A stretch of DNA of 64,000 nucleotides from Rugamonas aquatica (GCF_009380215.1 NZ_WHUG01000007.1:186001-250000), one strand, 5' to 3'. Counted from the stretch's first letter, positions 43,999 to 52,535 are shown. Program-made: numbers and translations. Notes: a model not told the origin generated them from the sequence alone.

Positions 43999-44997
43999 AT
44001 GAATATCCAAAAAACCGCGGCAGTCTCGGGATTGATCTTGAGTTCCGTTGGAGCTCCTTCATGGGCTCAGAATTTAACTGAACCCAAGCAGGTTCTCATT
44101 CACATTGGCGGTCATGATGTGCCCGTGGTTGCGGGCGGTCTGTATGACCGCTTTCGCTCCAACCCTCCGTTGTCCGTGATCGCCTCGGAAGCTCCGGACG
44201 TCGACCTCAGCTGGTTCAAGGGTATCAAGAAGGAAAAGGTCGACATCGGTTTCGAATCGTATTCACCAAACTTCTACTACAAGAACCGCAAGATTACCGC
44301 TGTGTTCACGGCAAATCTCGACCGCTTGCGCGAGCTGATGCCGGAGAAGATCCTGCAGGAAGTTCAACCGCTGCAGATCTGGCCGGGGCGTGGCGTGGTC
44401 GCGTTGACCGCTTACACCTACGATTACTGCGACAACGACAGCTATAGCGAGATTTCGCTCTCCATCGTTACGAACAAGCCCGGCAAATCGAGCTTTGGCC
44501 CGCTTACGCTAATGAACCAAGCATCCTCTGGCGATTTCTGGGGCTATGTACTGAAGCTCCCGGTGAATACCGAACTCGCCAGGGTGAGAGGGGTCGTCGG
44601 CTACAACCTGCCGAAATGGCGGACGGGCATTGAACTCAAGGAAACGGACAAGTCATTTTCTTTCACTGTAACGGACAGCGACTCGGGCGAAATAGATTTC
44701 GTTTTTGAAGGCAAGAAGTTAAGCGACGTGTCGCATGAAGCTGAACTGGTGAAGAGTAGCTTCACCAACATCGACCAGGATGGGCAACTGACATTTGGCT
44801 ATGCGATTTCGAAACAGCTTACGCATGCTTCCAGTACGAGTTCCGACGCGGTGAATTTGAAACTCAGTGACGGCAGCTTCTCGACATACCTCAAGTCGCT
44901 CAAACTGGGGAAGATGATGAAGTACGAATATGTCCCAGAATTCCAGAGTGCGCTCTATGCCCCCAAGGCATTGAAAGATCTTCCTGCGGACATGTGA
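43999..44997 (+). CDS. Exported acetoacetate decarboxylase-like protein
   Basis: A 332-residue protein with a signal peptide ending WAQ. The central part (YYKNRKITAVFTANLDRLRELMP, ALTAYTYDYCDNDSYSEISLSI) resembles the acetoacetate decarboxylase fold (PF06314). A Lys in VVGYNLPKWRTGI sits where the family's Schiff-base Lys is expected. Its export is unusual for this family. It follows the Old Yellow Enzyme gene by 43 bases and may share its induction. Confidence 0.6.
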   Translation: MNIQKTAAVSGLILSSVGAPSWAQNLTEPKQVLIHIGGHDVPVVAGGLYDRFRSNPPLSVIASEAPDVDLSWFKGIKKEKVDIGFESYSPNFYYKNRKITAVFTANLDRLRELMPEKILQEVQPLQIWPGRGVVALTAYTYDYCDNDSYSEISLSIVTNKPGKSSFGPLTLMNQASSGDFWGYVLKLPVNTELARVRGVVGYNLPKWRTGIELKETDKSFSFTVTDSDSGEIDFVFEGKKLSDVSHEAELVKSSFTNIDQDGQLTFGYAISKQLTHASSTSSDAVNLKLSDGSFSTYLKSLKLGKMMKYEYVPEFQSALYAPKALKDLPADM

Positions 44998-45023
44998 CTG
45001 TCGTTGTGAGCCAGCGGTGGAAG

Positions 45024-45386
45024 CTACAACGCGATCAGCGATGCGGCTTCCATTCTTCGCAATAGTTCCTTGCCTCTGGCCTCGTCGTATCCTTCCATGC
45101 GCGTGATCATTGTATCCATTGCCGCCCCGGCGTTGCGGATATAGGCTTCGGCAGTCTTCCGGTCCAGATCGTCAATGGGCATATGCTCTGCTTCTTCGAT
45201 GGCGGCCAGAATCGCCCGGGTTAGATTGATGCTTTCCGTTGTGGGTGGGTTGGACGGTCCATCAAAGAAAATATCGCGCTGCTGCTCTTCGGGTAAGCCG
45301 GCCTGGTCCAAAGCTCGCATGCAATAATAAATTACAGCGAACGCCGTATCCTCAGGTGCTGTCTCGACATAAGTAAGAATGTCCAT
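45024..45386 (-). CDS. Hypothetical protein
   Basis: A 120-residue acidic, helix-rich protein without signal peptide or TM span. GGAG lies 6 bases before the ATG at 45386, which I prefer over the earlier in-frame ATG. It begins 13 bases after the upstream hypothetical gene and probably forms a two-gene operon with it. I do not recognise the family. Confidence 0.65.
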   Translation of the reverse strand: MDILTYVETAPEDTAFAVIYYCMRALDQAGLPEEQQRDIFFDGPSNPPTTESINLTRAILAAIEEAEHMPIDDLDRKTAEAYIRNAGAAMDTMITRMEGYDEARGKELLRRMEAASLIAL

Positions 45387-45399
45387 GACTGACTCCGAT

Positions 45400-45885
45400 T
45401 CATAGTTCAATCGCATCAAAGAGATTTCTTGGCAAACTCTCGATGATGTACTCTTCAGAGAAAAGACTGGCTCGCTGTGCCACCGTCACAGCATTTAACA
45501 TGGCGGTGACTGGCGCCCCTGGAATCACCAGCATGAGGGGCTTAAAATTGGCAGGTTGAGCCAACCGTATCAACTTTAATATTTCCCTGTACTGAGAAGC
45601 TCCAATCATACCTTGATGTAGCCGGCTGGCTGCGCCGCGCTGAATGCCAGCACGGACTGTATTTATTCTGGACGAATGCAAGTCCAATGCCTCCACATCT
45701 TTCATGAGGCTCCAATAAAGCGCACGCGGATTTGAGCTTGGCGGTACCGAGTTGTAGGGATTTAATCTCGACGGCGGGTCGAAGTAATGCGTACACCAGA
45801 CATAGTGGATCTCGTTATAAAGCCACTGGCTGATCTCATAGGCGATCAATGTCACGCATGAATAATAAATGTCCTTGTTGTTCAT
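45400..45885 (-). CDS. Hypothetical protein
   Basis: A 161-residue protein rich in Tyr, Trp and Ser with no signal peptide. The N-terminal half (YYSCVTLIAYEISQWLYNEI) is helical, followed by a HYFDPPSRLNPYNSVPPSS loop and a helical C-terminal half. GGAGGCGGCGAA precedes the ATG at 45885. It is the first gene of a two-gene operon; an effector-immunity type of pair is possible but unproven. Confidence 0.6.
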   Translation of the reverse strand: MNNKDIYYSCVTLIAYEISQWLYNEIHYVWCTHYFDPPSRLNPYNSVPPSSNPRALYWSLMKDVEALDLHSSRINTVRAGIQRGAASRLHQGMIGASQYREILKLIRLAQPANFKPLMLVIPGAPVTAMLNAVTVAQRASLFSEEYIIESLPRNLFDAIEL

Positions 45886-45985
45886 TTCGCCGCCTCCGCC
45901 ATCGAGCTCCGCAATCCCTGGATGGCAGATGTAGCATGGGGCGGAGGGATACGGTCTGAGCGCACTCAAAGGTGCGCTCGCCTGA

Positions 45986-46411
45986 TCAGGCGTCGCGGTA
46001 CTCGGCTTCCAGCTCCTCGCGGCGCGGGGTGTCGGCGATATGCAGGATCAGTGTTTCGCGCAATTCGTGCGCGGGGTGCACGGCGCGGTGCTGGGCGAAC
46101 CAGAATACTTCGCTCAGTTCTTCATCCTCGTGCCAGGTCGTCACGACGTGCTGTTCTTCGGGAACGTCTTCGTAATTAGTAGCTTCGAGATAAGCATCGT
46201 CAATAGCGTCATGCCATTGCTCGCACTCCTTGCCCCACGCCAGCGCATACGCGCAGCCAGCGGCGACCAGCGCGCGGCTGGTTTCCCACATCGTCATCTC
46301 CGCTACGTCGGCCTCGACCACCAGCACGGCTTTGAATTGCGACAGGCCTTCCAGCGCGGGAAGGTCGCTGTCGGGAGTGAGGTGTAAATAGCGGATGACT
46401 GGTTTCTGCAT
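45986..46411 (-). CDS. DUF7684-like hypothetical protein
   Basis: A 141-residue acidic cytosolic protein. The N-terminal beta-alpha part (FKAVLVVEADVAEMTMWETSRALVAAGCAYALAWGKECEQWHDAID) and the TTWHEDEELSEVFWFAQHRA segment are typical of small conserved proteins found as DUF7684. Function unknown. It has Trp/His/Glu clusters that might bind a ligand. Confidence 0.65.
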   Translation of the reverse strand: MQKPVIRYLHLTPDSDLPALEGLSQFKAVLVVEADVAEMTMWETSRALVAAGCAYALAWGKECEQWHDAIDDAYLEATNYEDVPEEQHVVTTWHEDEELSEVFWFAQHRAVHPAHELRETLILHIADTPRREELEAEYRDA

Positions 46412-46460
46412 GATGGGACCATTGATATCGAGTCCCGAATTTTAACAGGCAGGGACGCTG

Positions 46461-47342
46461 CTAGCCGAAGCGCGCGGCGGGTACGCCCGCCACGTCCACC
46501 CGCACGGCGAACAGCGCGCCGGTCAGCGGAAACTCCTGCAACTGCTCCGGCGTATTGTCCTCGCGCGCGGTGGTGATGTACAAGGTCTTCAGATCATCGC
46601 CGCCGAAGGTGCACGAGGCGGGATTACGCACCGGCACGCGTATCGTCTCCAGCAGCTCGCCGTCGGCCGAGTAGCGGCAGACGCGGCCACCGCCCCACTG
46701 CGCGATCCAGACGCAGCCTTCGCTATCGACCGTCATGCCATCCGGCGAACCTTCACCGTCGCCGAACTGGCGCCACAGTTGCGGCGTACCCAGCGTGCCA
46801 TCTGCCGCCAAAGAATAGGCGTAGATGCGGCCTTCGTAGCTGTCGGTGTGGTACATGGTGGCGCCATCAACGCTGAAGGCCGGGCCATTGCAGATGTGGT
46901 AGCCCTCGTCGGCCGCCGTCAGCGACAGATCGTGGTCCAGTCGGAACAGCTTGCCGATGGCCTGGGCGTAATCGGTGTTGTGCATGGAACCGGCCCAGAT
47001 GCGGCCGGCCTGATCGACCTTGGCGTCGTTCATGCGCAAGCCGCTGCCGACGGCGAACGGACGCGCCAGGTATTCGATGCGCAACTCTGGCTCCAGCCAC
47101 ACGCGGGCGATGCCGTCGCGCAGGCCGGCCATGAAACCGTCGCCGTCGCGGCGCGCGATCAGCCAGCACATGTAGTCGGGCATGGCCCAGCTGCGGCGCT
47201 GGCCGCTGACCACGTCCAGCGCATGCAGGTTCTGGCTTTTCAGGTCGACAAAGTACAGCCGATTTTGTTCCGCCACCCACAGCGGGCCTTCGCCCAGTTG
47301 CGCGCGGACTTCCCAGATACATTGCACTTCATGCTGGCTCAT
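46461..47342 (-). CDS. SMP-30 family sugar lactonase (galactonolactonase)
   Basis: A 293-residue six-bladed propeller. Key parts are LGEGPLWVAEQNRLYFVD (metal-binding Glu), GLRMNDAKVDQAGRIWAGSM (Asn/Asp metal site), and GPAFSVDGATMYHTDSYEG with SPDGMTVDSEGCVWIAQWGGG. It probably opens galactono-lactone to galactonate. The ATG at 47342 has GGAG 8 bases upstream; the ATG at 47372 overlaps the dgoA stop and is an alternative. It is the last gene of a dgoK-dgoA-lactonase operon. Confidence 0.88.
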   Translation of the reverse strand: MSQHEVQCIWEVRAQLGEGPLWVAEQNRLYFVDLKSQNLHALDVVSGQRRSWAMPDYMCWLIARRDGDGFMAGLRDGIARVWLEPELRIEYLARPFAVGSGLRMNDAKVDQAGRIWAGSMHNTDYAQAIGKLFRLDHDLSLTAADEGYHICNGPAFSVDGATMYHTDSYEGRIYAYSLAADGTLGTPQLWRQFGDGEGSPDGMTVDSEGCVWIAQWGGGRVCRYSADGELLETIRVPVRNPASCTFGGDDLKTLYITTAREDNTPEQLQEFPLTGALFAVRVDVAGVPAARFG

Positions 47343-47371
47343 CAAATTAACTCCGAATGTCGAATCCGCCA

Positions 47372-47992
47372 TCATACGGCCAATGCGCGCCACTTGCTCA
47401 CGTAAGCGGCGGCGCGCTGGCCCAGTTCGTCCAGACTGACGCCAGGCGTGTACAACTGGCCGCCGATGCCGAAGCCGGTGGCGCCTGCACGCACCCAGCC
47501 TTCCATATTGTCCGGCGTGATGCCGCCGACCGGCCACATCGGCGTACCGGCGGGCACCACGCTATTGAAAGCCTTCAAGCCGTTGTGGCCGACCATGTCG
47601 GCCGGGAACAGCTTGAGCGCGTGGGCGCCGGCGTCGAGCGCGGCAAACGCTTCGGTCGGCGTGGCGACGCCGGGCGCGCAGTACATGCCCAGGTCGGCAG
47701 CGCGGCGGATCGCGGCGGGATTGCAGTTCGGCGAAACCAGCAGGCGGCCGCCCGCTTCATACACGGCTTCGACGTGGCCGACGTTGAGCATGGTGCCGCC
47801 GCCGATCAACGTGTCCGGCAATTGTTCCTTGACCAGCGCGGCGATGCATTCGAGCGCGCCGGGACGGTTCAGCGGCACTTCCAGCGCGCGGAAGCCGGCC
47901 TGGTGCAGCACCTTGCCGACGGCGACCGCCTCCGCAGGTTGCAGGCCGCGCAGAATGGCGACCAGCGGAACGGTGGGATGGGATGGAGTCAT
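47372..47992 (-). CDS. dgoA: 2-dehydro-3-deoxy-6-phosphogalactonate aldolase
   Basis: A 206-residue class I KDPG/KDPGal aldolase. LVAILRGLQPAEAVAVG is the N-terminal motif, the Glu in FRALEVPLNRPGA is catalytic, and the Schiff-base Lys lies in HALKLFPADMVG. It splits KDPGal into pyruvate and glyceraldehyde 3-phosphate. It starts 2 bases after the dgoK stop. Confidence 0.95.
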   Translation of the reverse strand: MTPSHPTVPLVAILRGLQPAEAVAVGKVLHQAGFRALEVPLNRPGALECIAALVKEQLPDTLIGGGTMLNVGHVEAVYEAGGRLLVSPNCNPAAIRRAADLGMYCAPGVATPTEAFAALDAGAHALKLFPADMVGHNGLKAFNSVVPAGTPMWPVGGITPDNMEGWVRAGATGFGIGGQLYTPGVSLDELGQRAAAYVSKWRALAV

Positions 47993-47994
47993 GT

Positions 47995-48903
47995 TCAAGC
48001 CTGGTTGATGAATTGGGAAATCGCGGTGCAATACACGCGATGCGGATCGAGCACTTCGCACTGCAAGCCGAAGTGTGCGGCGGCCACCGCATAGCGGGCG
48101 GCCAGCGCCGGCGAGCCGATGACGGTGATGCGGGCCGCACCGCCGGCCTGCTCCAGTGCGCGGGCGGCGGCGGAGAATTCGGCGCCGATCAACAGGCCGC
48201 TGACCACGGCCGGGGCCTGCGCCGCCGGTGCGCTGCGCGAGACCACGCCGGCCCGCACGCGGAACAGCGTGTTCGACAGCGGCTCGTTGCGGCCGGCCTG
48301 GCTCAGGCCGATGGCATAGCCTTCCGCGTCCGAGGCATCGCCGCCCATCATGGACGACAGCGTGCCACCGGCCGACAGCATGGCGAACAGCTCGCCTGTC
48401 ATGTAGGTGGACATAGCCTGGATCAAGCCATCGCGCAGCAGCACCCATTTGCTGTGGGTGCCCGGCAGCACCAGCCAGCCGTCGCGATGGCCGAGCGCGA
48501 CCGCGCCCAGCAACTGCGTCTCCTCGCCGCGCATGACATCAACGGCAGCGCCGCTGCGATAGCAATAACCGGGGACGATGCGGCAGCGGCCGGCCCAGTC
48601 GGCATCAGCCACCGGCACCAAGTGGGCGGGCAGGCGCTGCAACGGCACGGCGCTGTCCAGATAGGGAACTTCCTGCCAGCCCGAAGCGCTGCCGACCATG
48701 CCGGACATGATGACCGGCACCTCCGCGCCTACCCCCATGGTCGCCAGCAATCCGGCCAGCGAAGCGCCGAAGCGCTCGCGGCCGCCAACCGCCAGCATGC
48801 CCTGGCCATCCTCGTGTTCGGCCAGACAGGCGCCGTGTTCATCGATCAGATACGCGCGACGGTTGCTCGTGCCCCAGTCTATCCCCAGTATATTTTTGTC
48901 CAC
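47995..48903 (-). CDS. dgoK: 2-dehydro-3-deoxygalactonokinase
   Basis: A 302-residue kinase phosphorylating 2-keto-3-deoxygalactonate. NILGIDWGTSNRRAYLID is the ATP phosphate-binding loop; VMRGEETQLLGA and LPGTHSKWV are DgoK signatures. I chose the GTG at 48903 because AAGGA lies 7 bases before it; an ATG ten codons upstream (48933) lacks a ribosome site. First gene of the operon. Confidence 0.93.
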   Translation of the reverse strand: MDKNILGIDWGTSNRRAYLIDEHGACLAEHEDGQGMLAVGGRERFGASLAGLLATMGVGAEVPVIMSGMVGSASGWQEVPYLDSAVPLQRLPAHLVPVADADWAGRCRIVPGYCYRSGAAVDVMRGEETQLLGAVALGHRDGWLVLPGTHSKWVLLRDGLIQAMSTYMTGELFAMLSAGGTLSSMMGGDASDAEGYAIGLSQAGRNEPLSNTLFRVRAGVVSRSAPAAQAPAVVSGLLIGAEFSAAARALEQAGGAARITVIGSPALAARYAVAAAHFGLQCEVLDPHRVYCTAISQFINQA

Positions 48904-48982
48904 TATGCAGTCCTTAACCGATACTGCCGTCATGGTACGAAAAAGCCGCCCCCGCCTCCAATGAATTATCTCGCCCGACTAA

Positions 48983-48995
48983 TATCAAAAAGATA
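48983..48995. promoter_or_regulatory. Candidate LysR site upstream of dgoK
   Basis: TATC-AAAAA-GATA, a T-N11-A dyad with the same layout as the site at 16813-16825 before the receptor gene. It sits about 80 bases upstream of the dgoK start. This suggests joint control of the two galactose loci by the regulator at 16833-17795. Confidence 0.45.
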
Positions 48996-49086
48996 TAGCC
49001 AGAGGCCGCTGAGGCCGGTAAAAGTTGCCCCTTAGATGCCTTTGGTTTAGTATGACCGCAACAAAATTGCCCAGGCCTCCCCGTTT

Positions 49087-49662
49087 ATGGAATCTCGCAC
49101 CCCGTCCACCCGAAATCTGTTCATTGCAGGCGCCGTTGCCGGTGTGCTGCTGCTGGGCGGGGGTGTCTATTTCGCCAACATGACGCCGGCCGAATCGCAG
49201 GTCTTGCCGGCCCAGGCCAAGCTGCCGGCCAGCGCCAGCGGATCGGCGTCGGCATCGACCTCCGCTTCGGCGACGGTCGCGCCGCGTGCCGCCGTCAATG
49301 CGGCGCAGCCGGCTTCGGCCGAGGCGCAGCATCTGCGCACCAAGGAACAGGCCGCCGCAGCCCTGATGGCGCTGCCGGAACTGCAAGCCTGGTCGGCCAT
49401 CGTGGAGAAAAACTCGGGCGGAAAATCGCACGGGGCGCTGATCGAATACGACCCGGCCCCGCGCAAACTGAACGGCAAGAGCTACTGGCAGTTCAGCTTT
49501 GTGGAAAACAGCAGCGATGCGGCGCAGCGCTGGGAAAGCTTCCTGGTCTCGTCGAGCGACGAGGAAATCCTGGTGGAAGACGCCAGCACCGACGAAGTCA
49601 TCAGCCTGGCGCGCTGGCGCCGTGAAAAACACCCCGCCAAGCGCACCGGCATCGACGGTTAA
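49087..49662 (+). CDS. Hypothetical membrane-anchored protein
   Basis: A 191-residue protein with one N-terminal TM segment (about residues 11-31), an Ala/Ser-rich low-complexity linker (about 45-85) and a folded C-terminal domain (KEQAAAALMALPELQAWSAIVEKNS... YWQFSFVENSSD). The C-terminal domain is probably periplasmic. Function unknown. Its 3' end overlaps the convergent MFS gene by 4 bases. Confidence 0.7.
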   Translation: MESRTPSTRNLFIAGAVAGVLLLGGGVYFANMTPAESQVLPAQAKLPASASGSASASTSASATVAPRAAVNAAQPASAEAQHLRTKEQAAAALMALPELQAWSAIVEKNSGGKSHGALIEYDPAPRKLNGKSYWQFSFVENSSDAAQRWESFLVSSSDEEILVEDASTDEVISLARWRREKHPAKRTGIDG

Positions 49663-50915
49663 GCGGCTTTCTGCTCCACCACCGGCGCGGCCTTCGCGGC
49701 TGCGCCCACCTGCCCTATCCACAGTACCGAGAACAAGGTCAGCCCGGCTGCGATCCAGCCGTTCAGGCCGTAGCCGACGATATGGCCGGCCGCATCGGTA
49801 TGCAGCGTCAAGCCGCCCAGCAACGCACCGACACCACTCCCCACTTGCTGGATCGCCGAATTGGAGCTGAGGAAGGCGCCACGCTTGGCCGGATCCGGCA
49901 CCGTCGTCATCAAGGCCTGCATCGGGATGTTGCGGCCCGAGATGGCCGTGATAAAGAACGGGAAGAACAGGATCACCGCCACCAGCGGCATCACCGGCAT
50001 ATGCGTGATGAACATGATCGGCAGGATGGAGAACAGCGCGACATAGCGATACATGCGGTGCGCGCCGACGCGGTCCGACCATTTGCCGATCAGGCGCGCG
50101 CTGAACAGCGTGGCCGCGCCGCCGGCCAGGTAGACAAAGGTGATGTCGGCCGGCTGCACGCCGATGTTACTGACCAGCACAGGCGAGATGAAGGGAATCA
50201 CCAGCATGCCCGTCATCATGTTAATGCCCGACAGCAGGAAGGCCTTCAGATGGCCGCGCACGCGGTACAAACCAATCAGGTTCGGCAGCACTTCGGAAAG
50301 CGGCACGCGCCGCGTCAAATGGCCGTTCAGCGATGGCAGCACGCGCCAGGCGCCGAACCAGATCAGCAGCGAAAACACCACCAGCAGATAAAACGGCGAA
50401 GCCCAGCCATAGTGCGCGGCCAGCATCACGCCGGTCGGCACGCCGGCCACGGCGGCCAGGCTGAACGAGGTCATCACGATGCCGGTGGCGGCGCCACGGC
50501 GATGGGCCGGAATCAGGTCGCCGATGATGGCCATGATGATGGAGGCCAGCACGCCGCCGGTCAGGCCGGCAAACGCGCGCGACAGCACCAGCACATGGAA
50601 GTTGGGCGCCACCGCGCAAGCCAGGTTGGACAAGGTGAACAGCGCGAACATCGCCAGCAGCAGGCGCTTGCGGTCGAAGCGGTCGATATACATCGAGGCC
50701 AGCAGGCCGGACAGGCCTGCGCACCATGCGTAGGCCGACACCGCGCCGGACACGGCCGCAGGCTCGATGGAGAAGGCGCGCATCAGCTGCGGCGCCAGCG
50801 GCATCATCACCATGAAGTCCATGATGACGGTGAACTGCGTCAGCGCCAGCAGCCACAGCACGATGCGCTCGCGGGCTTCCGGCAGCGGCAGCGTCAAAGG
50901 GGAATTTGCTTGCAT
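49659..50915 (-). CDS. MFS transporter (drug/sugar efflux type)
   Basis: A 418-residue permease with twelve predicted TM spans. LTQFTVIMDFMVMMPLAPQLMRAFSI, YIDRFDRKRLLLAMF (motif A-like) and the IPAHRRGAATGIVMTSFSLAAVAGVPTG stretch fit the AraJ/Bcr-like efflux group. The ATG at 50915 follows AAGGAG with 9 bases. The upstream PadR gene, 130 bases away, probably regulates it. Confidence 0.9.
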   Translation of the reverse strand: MQANSPLTLPLPEARERIVLWLLALTQFTVIMDFMVMMPLAPQLMRAFSIEPAAVSGAVSAYAWCAGLSGLLASMYIDRFDRKRLLLAMFALFTLSNLACAVAPNFHVLVLSRAFAGLTGGVLASIIMAIIGDLIPAHRRGAATGIVMTSFSLAAVAGVPTGVMLAAHYGWASPFYLLVVFSLLIWFGAWRVLPSLNGHLTRRVPLSEVLPNLIGLYRVRGHLKAFLLSGINMMTGMLVIPFISPVLVSNIGVQPADITFVYLAGGAATLFSARLIGKWSDRVGAHRMYRYVALFSILPIMFITHMPVMPLVAVILFFPFFITAISGRNIPMQALMTTVPDPAKRGAFLSSNSAIQQVGSGVGALLGGLTLHTDAAGHIVGYGLNGWIAAGLTLFSVLWIGQVGAAAKAAPVVEQKAA

Positions 50916-50943
50916 ATTATTGTGCTCCTTTTCTGGGGCGGTT

Positions 50944-51046
50944 AGAGGTTGTTTCAAAATGAGCGCAGCGAGGCGCGGCGACGAAGACAGTGCGCCTGCA
51001 CGGCGAGGAGCCGCAACGAAGCTGCGGTCTTTTTGAGACAACCTCT
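50944..51046. repeat. 103-bp inverted-repeat element (MITE-like)
   Basis: Terminal inverted repeats AGAGGTTGTTTCAAAA (50944-50959) and TTTTTGAGACAACCTCT (51030-51046) enclose a GC-rich core (GAGCGCAGCGAGGCGCGG...). It has no coding capacity. It fills the gap between the padR stop codon and the MFS ribosome site, so it may alter their cotranscription. Confidence 0.75.
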
Positions 51047-51579
51047 TAGTCCAGCGCCAGGATTTCGGCGGTAGTGCGGCGCAGGATGGCGCGTATCAGC
51101 TCCAGCTTGGCGGCGCTGGGATGGTTCTCCTGCCCTTGCGCGATGACGGCATGCTTGAGCTCATGCATGATGGTGCGCAGGTCGTCGCGCGACTCGGCCG
51201 GATCGCTCATGCGGGCCACGATGGCGTCGACGAACTGGCGGTTCTCGGCCAGGAAGGCTTCGCCTTCGGGCGTGATGGTGTGCAGCTTCTTGTTGCCGTC
51301 TGCGGTGGCGACCACGTGGCCCATGTCCAGCAGCATCGACAGCAGCGGATAGATGGCACCCGGGCTCGGCGTGTAGCCGCCGCCGGAACGCTGCTCCAGC
51401 TCCTTGATGATCTCATAGCCGTGGCGCGGCTTTTCCGCGATCAGCTGCAGCACGATGTAGCGCATGGCGCCGGCGTCGAACATCTTCGGACCACGGCCAC
51501 GGCCGCCACCGCCGCGATGGTGGTGATGGTCGCCATGCATGGCGTGATGGCGATGTTGATGATGTAAAAATCTAAACAT
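51046..51579 (-). CDS. PadR-family regulator with His-rich N-terminus
   Basis: A 177-residue regulator. Residues 1-30 contain about ten His followed by a Gly/Arg stretch, then the PadR winged helix (MRYIVLQLIAEKPRHGYEIIKELEQRSGGGYTPSPGAIYPLLSML) and a helical C-terminal dimerisation domain. AAGGAG precedes the ATG at 51579. The stop codon touches the repeat element. It probably represses itself and the downstream MFS gene. Confidence 0.92.
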   Translation of the reverse strand: MFRFLHHQHRHHAMHGDHHHHRGGGGRGRGPKMFDAGAMRYIVLQLIAEKPRHGYEIIKELEQRSGGGYTPSPGAIYPLLSMLLDMGHVVATADGNKKLHTITPEGEAFLAENRQFVDAIVARMSDPAESRDDLRTIMHELKHAVIAQGQENHPSAAKLELIRAILRRTTAEILALD

Positions 51580-51602
51580 TCTCGAACTCCTTACGATATG
51601 AT

Positions 51603-51639
51603 AAGTTAAGATATAACTTATTGAGATATATCTTAACTT
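51603..51639. promoter_or_regulatory. PadR operator candidate
   Basis: A perfect 13-bp inverted repeat AAGTTAAGATATA/TATATCTTAACTT with an 11-base spacer, 24 bases upstream of the padR start. AT-rich dyads of this kind are typical PadR operators and would block the padR promoter. Confidence 0.75.
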
Positions 51640-51719
51640 GTTTACGGAAGAGTTCAAGGACTTTTTTGTATAATTTTTGTGCTTGACCTTCACGCCACGT
51701 CAGAGTTCACCATCCGTCC

Positions 51720-52463
51720 ATGCTCACAGTAAAACAACTTTCCAAGCTGACCGGCGTCACCACCCGGACCCTGCACTACTACGACGAGATCGGCTTGCTG
51801 AAGCCATCGCGCGTCGGCGACAACGGTTATCGCTACTACGGCGAGGCGGCGCAGCTGCGCTTGCAGCAGATCCTGTTCTACCGGGAGCTGGACGTGCCGC
51901 TGGCGGAGATACGCAAGCTGATGGACCGGGACGATTTCGATGTCATGGCAGCCCTGCTCAGTCACAAGGAAGCGTTGCGCAATCAAAGCGAGCGGCTGCA
52001 AGGCTTGATTGCGACTGTGGACAACACCATCCTCCACTTGCAAGGAAAACAGATCATGAACAGCGAAAGTTTATTCTCGGGCTTGAACAAGCCGGAGCAG
52101 CAGGCATATGCGCAGGAAGCGGAGCAGCGTTACGACGCCGCCACCGTCAAGGCGTCCAACAAACAATGGGGCGCGTACAGCAAGGCCAAGCAGGACGCCA
52201 TCATGGCGGAAGGGAATACTGTTTATACCGATATGGTGGTGGCCATGCCGCAGGGAGCGGACAGCGCGGCGGTGCAGGCCATCGTGCAGCGCTGGCGGGA
52301 TCATATGGAGTATTTCTGGGTGCCGCAGGTGGAGCAACTGACCGGCCTGGCCGCCATTTACTCCGAGGATCCGCGCTTCAAAGCCAACTTCGACAAGATC
52401 CACCCCGAGCTGGCGACGTTCATGCTGCAGGCGGTGCAGCACTACGTCCGGGGTCAAGTCTGA
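51720..52463 (+). CDS. MerR-family regulator with TipAS domain
   Basis: A 247-residue regulator: a MerR HTH (LTVKQLSKLTGVTTRTLHYYDEIGLLKPSR), a dimerisation coil, then a TipAS antibiotic-recognition domain (residues about 125-245; PEQQAYAQEAEQRYD, WGAYSKAKQD, QAVQHYV). TipAS domains bind hydrophobic or thiopeptide-like drugs. It may respond to antibiotics and activate efflux. The last codons (about RGQV-stop) lie inside the palindromic repeat at 52448-52535. Confidence 0.92.
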   Translation: MLTVKQLSKLTGVTTRTLHYYDEIGLLKPSRVGDNGYRYYGEAAQLRLQQILFYRELDVPLAEIRKLMDRDDFDVMAALLSHKEALRNQSERLQGLIATVDNTILHLQGKQIMNSESLFSGLNKPEQQAYAQEAEQRYDAATVKASNKQWGAYSKAKQDAIMAEGNTVYTDMVVAMPQGADSAAVQAIVQRWRDHMEYFWVPQVEQLTGLAAIYSEDPRFKANFDKIHPELATFMLQAVQHYVRGQV

Positions 52464-52535
52464 CATTTGGACACGAGCTCTACCGTGGCAGCTGCTACGG
52501 TAGAGCTCGTGTCCAAATGTCAGACTTGACCCCGG
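52448..52535. repeat. 88-bp near-perfect palindrome
   Basis: Two exact 39-bp arms (52448-52486 and 52497-52535) surround a 10-base loop that is itself palindromic (GCAGCTGC). The stem would be extraordinarily stable in RNA. It contains the TipAS gene stop codon and ends 7 bases before the glk-rpiR stop, so it can act as a bidirectional terminator. A dispersed-repeat origin is likely. Confidence 0.92.
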
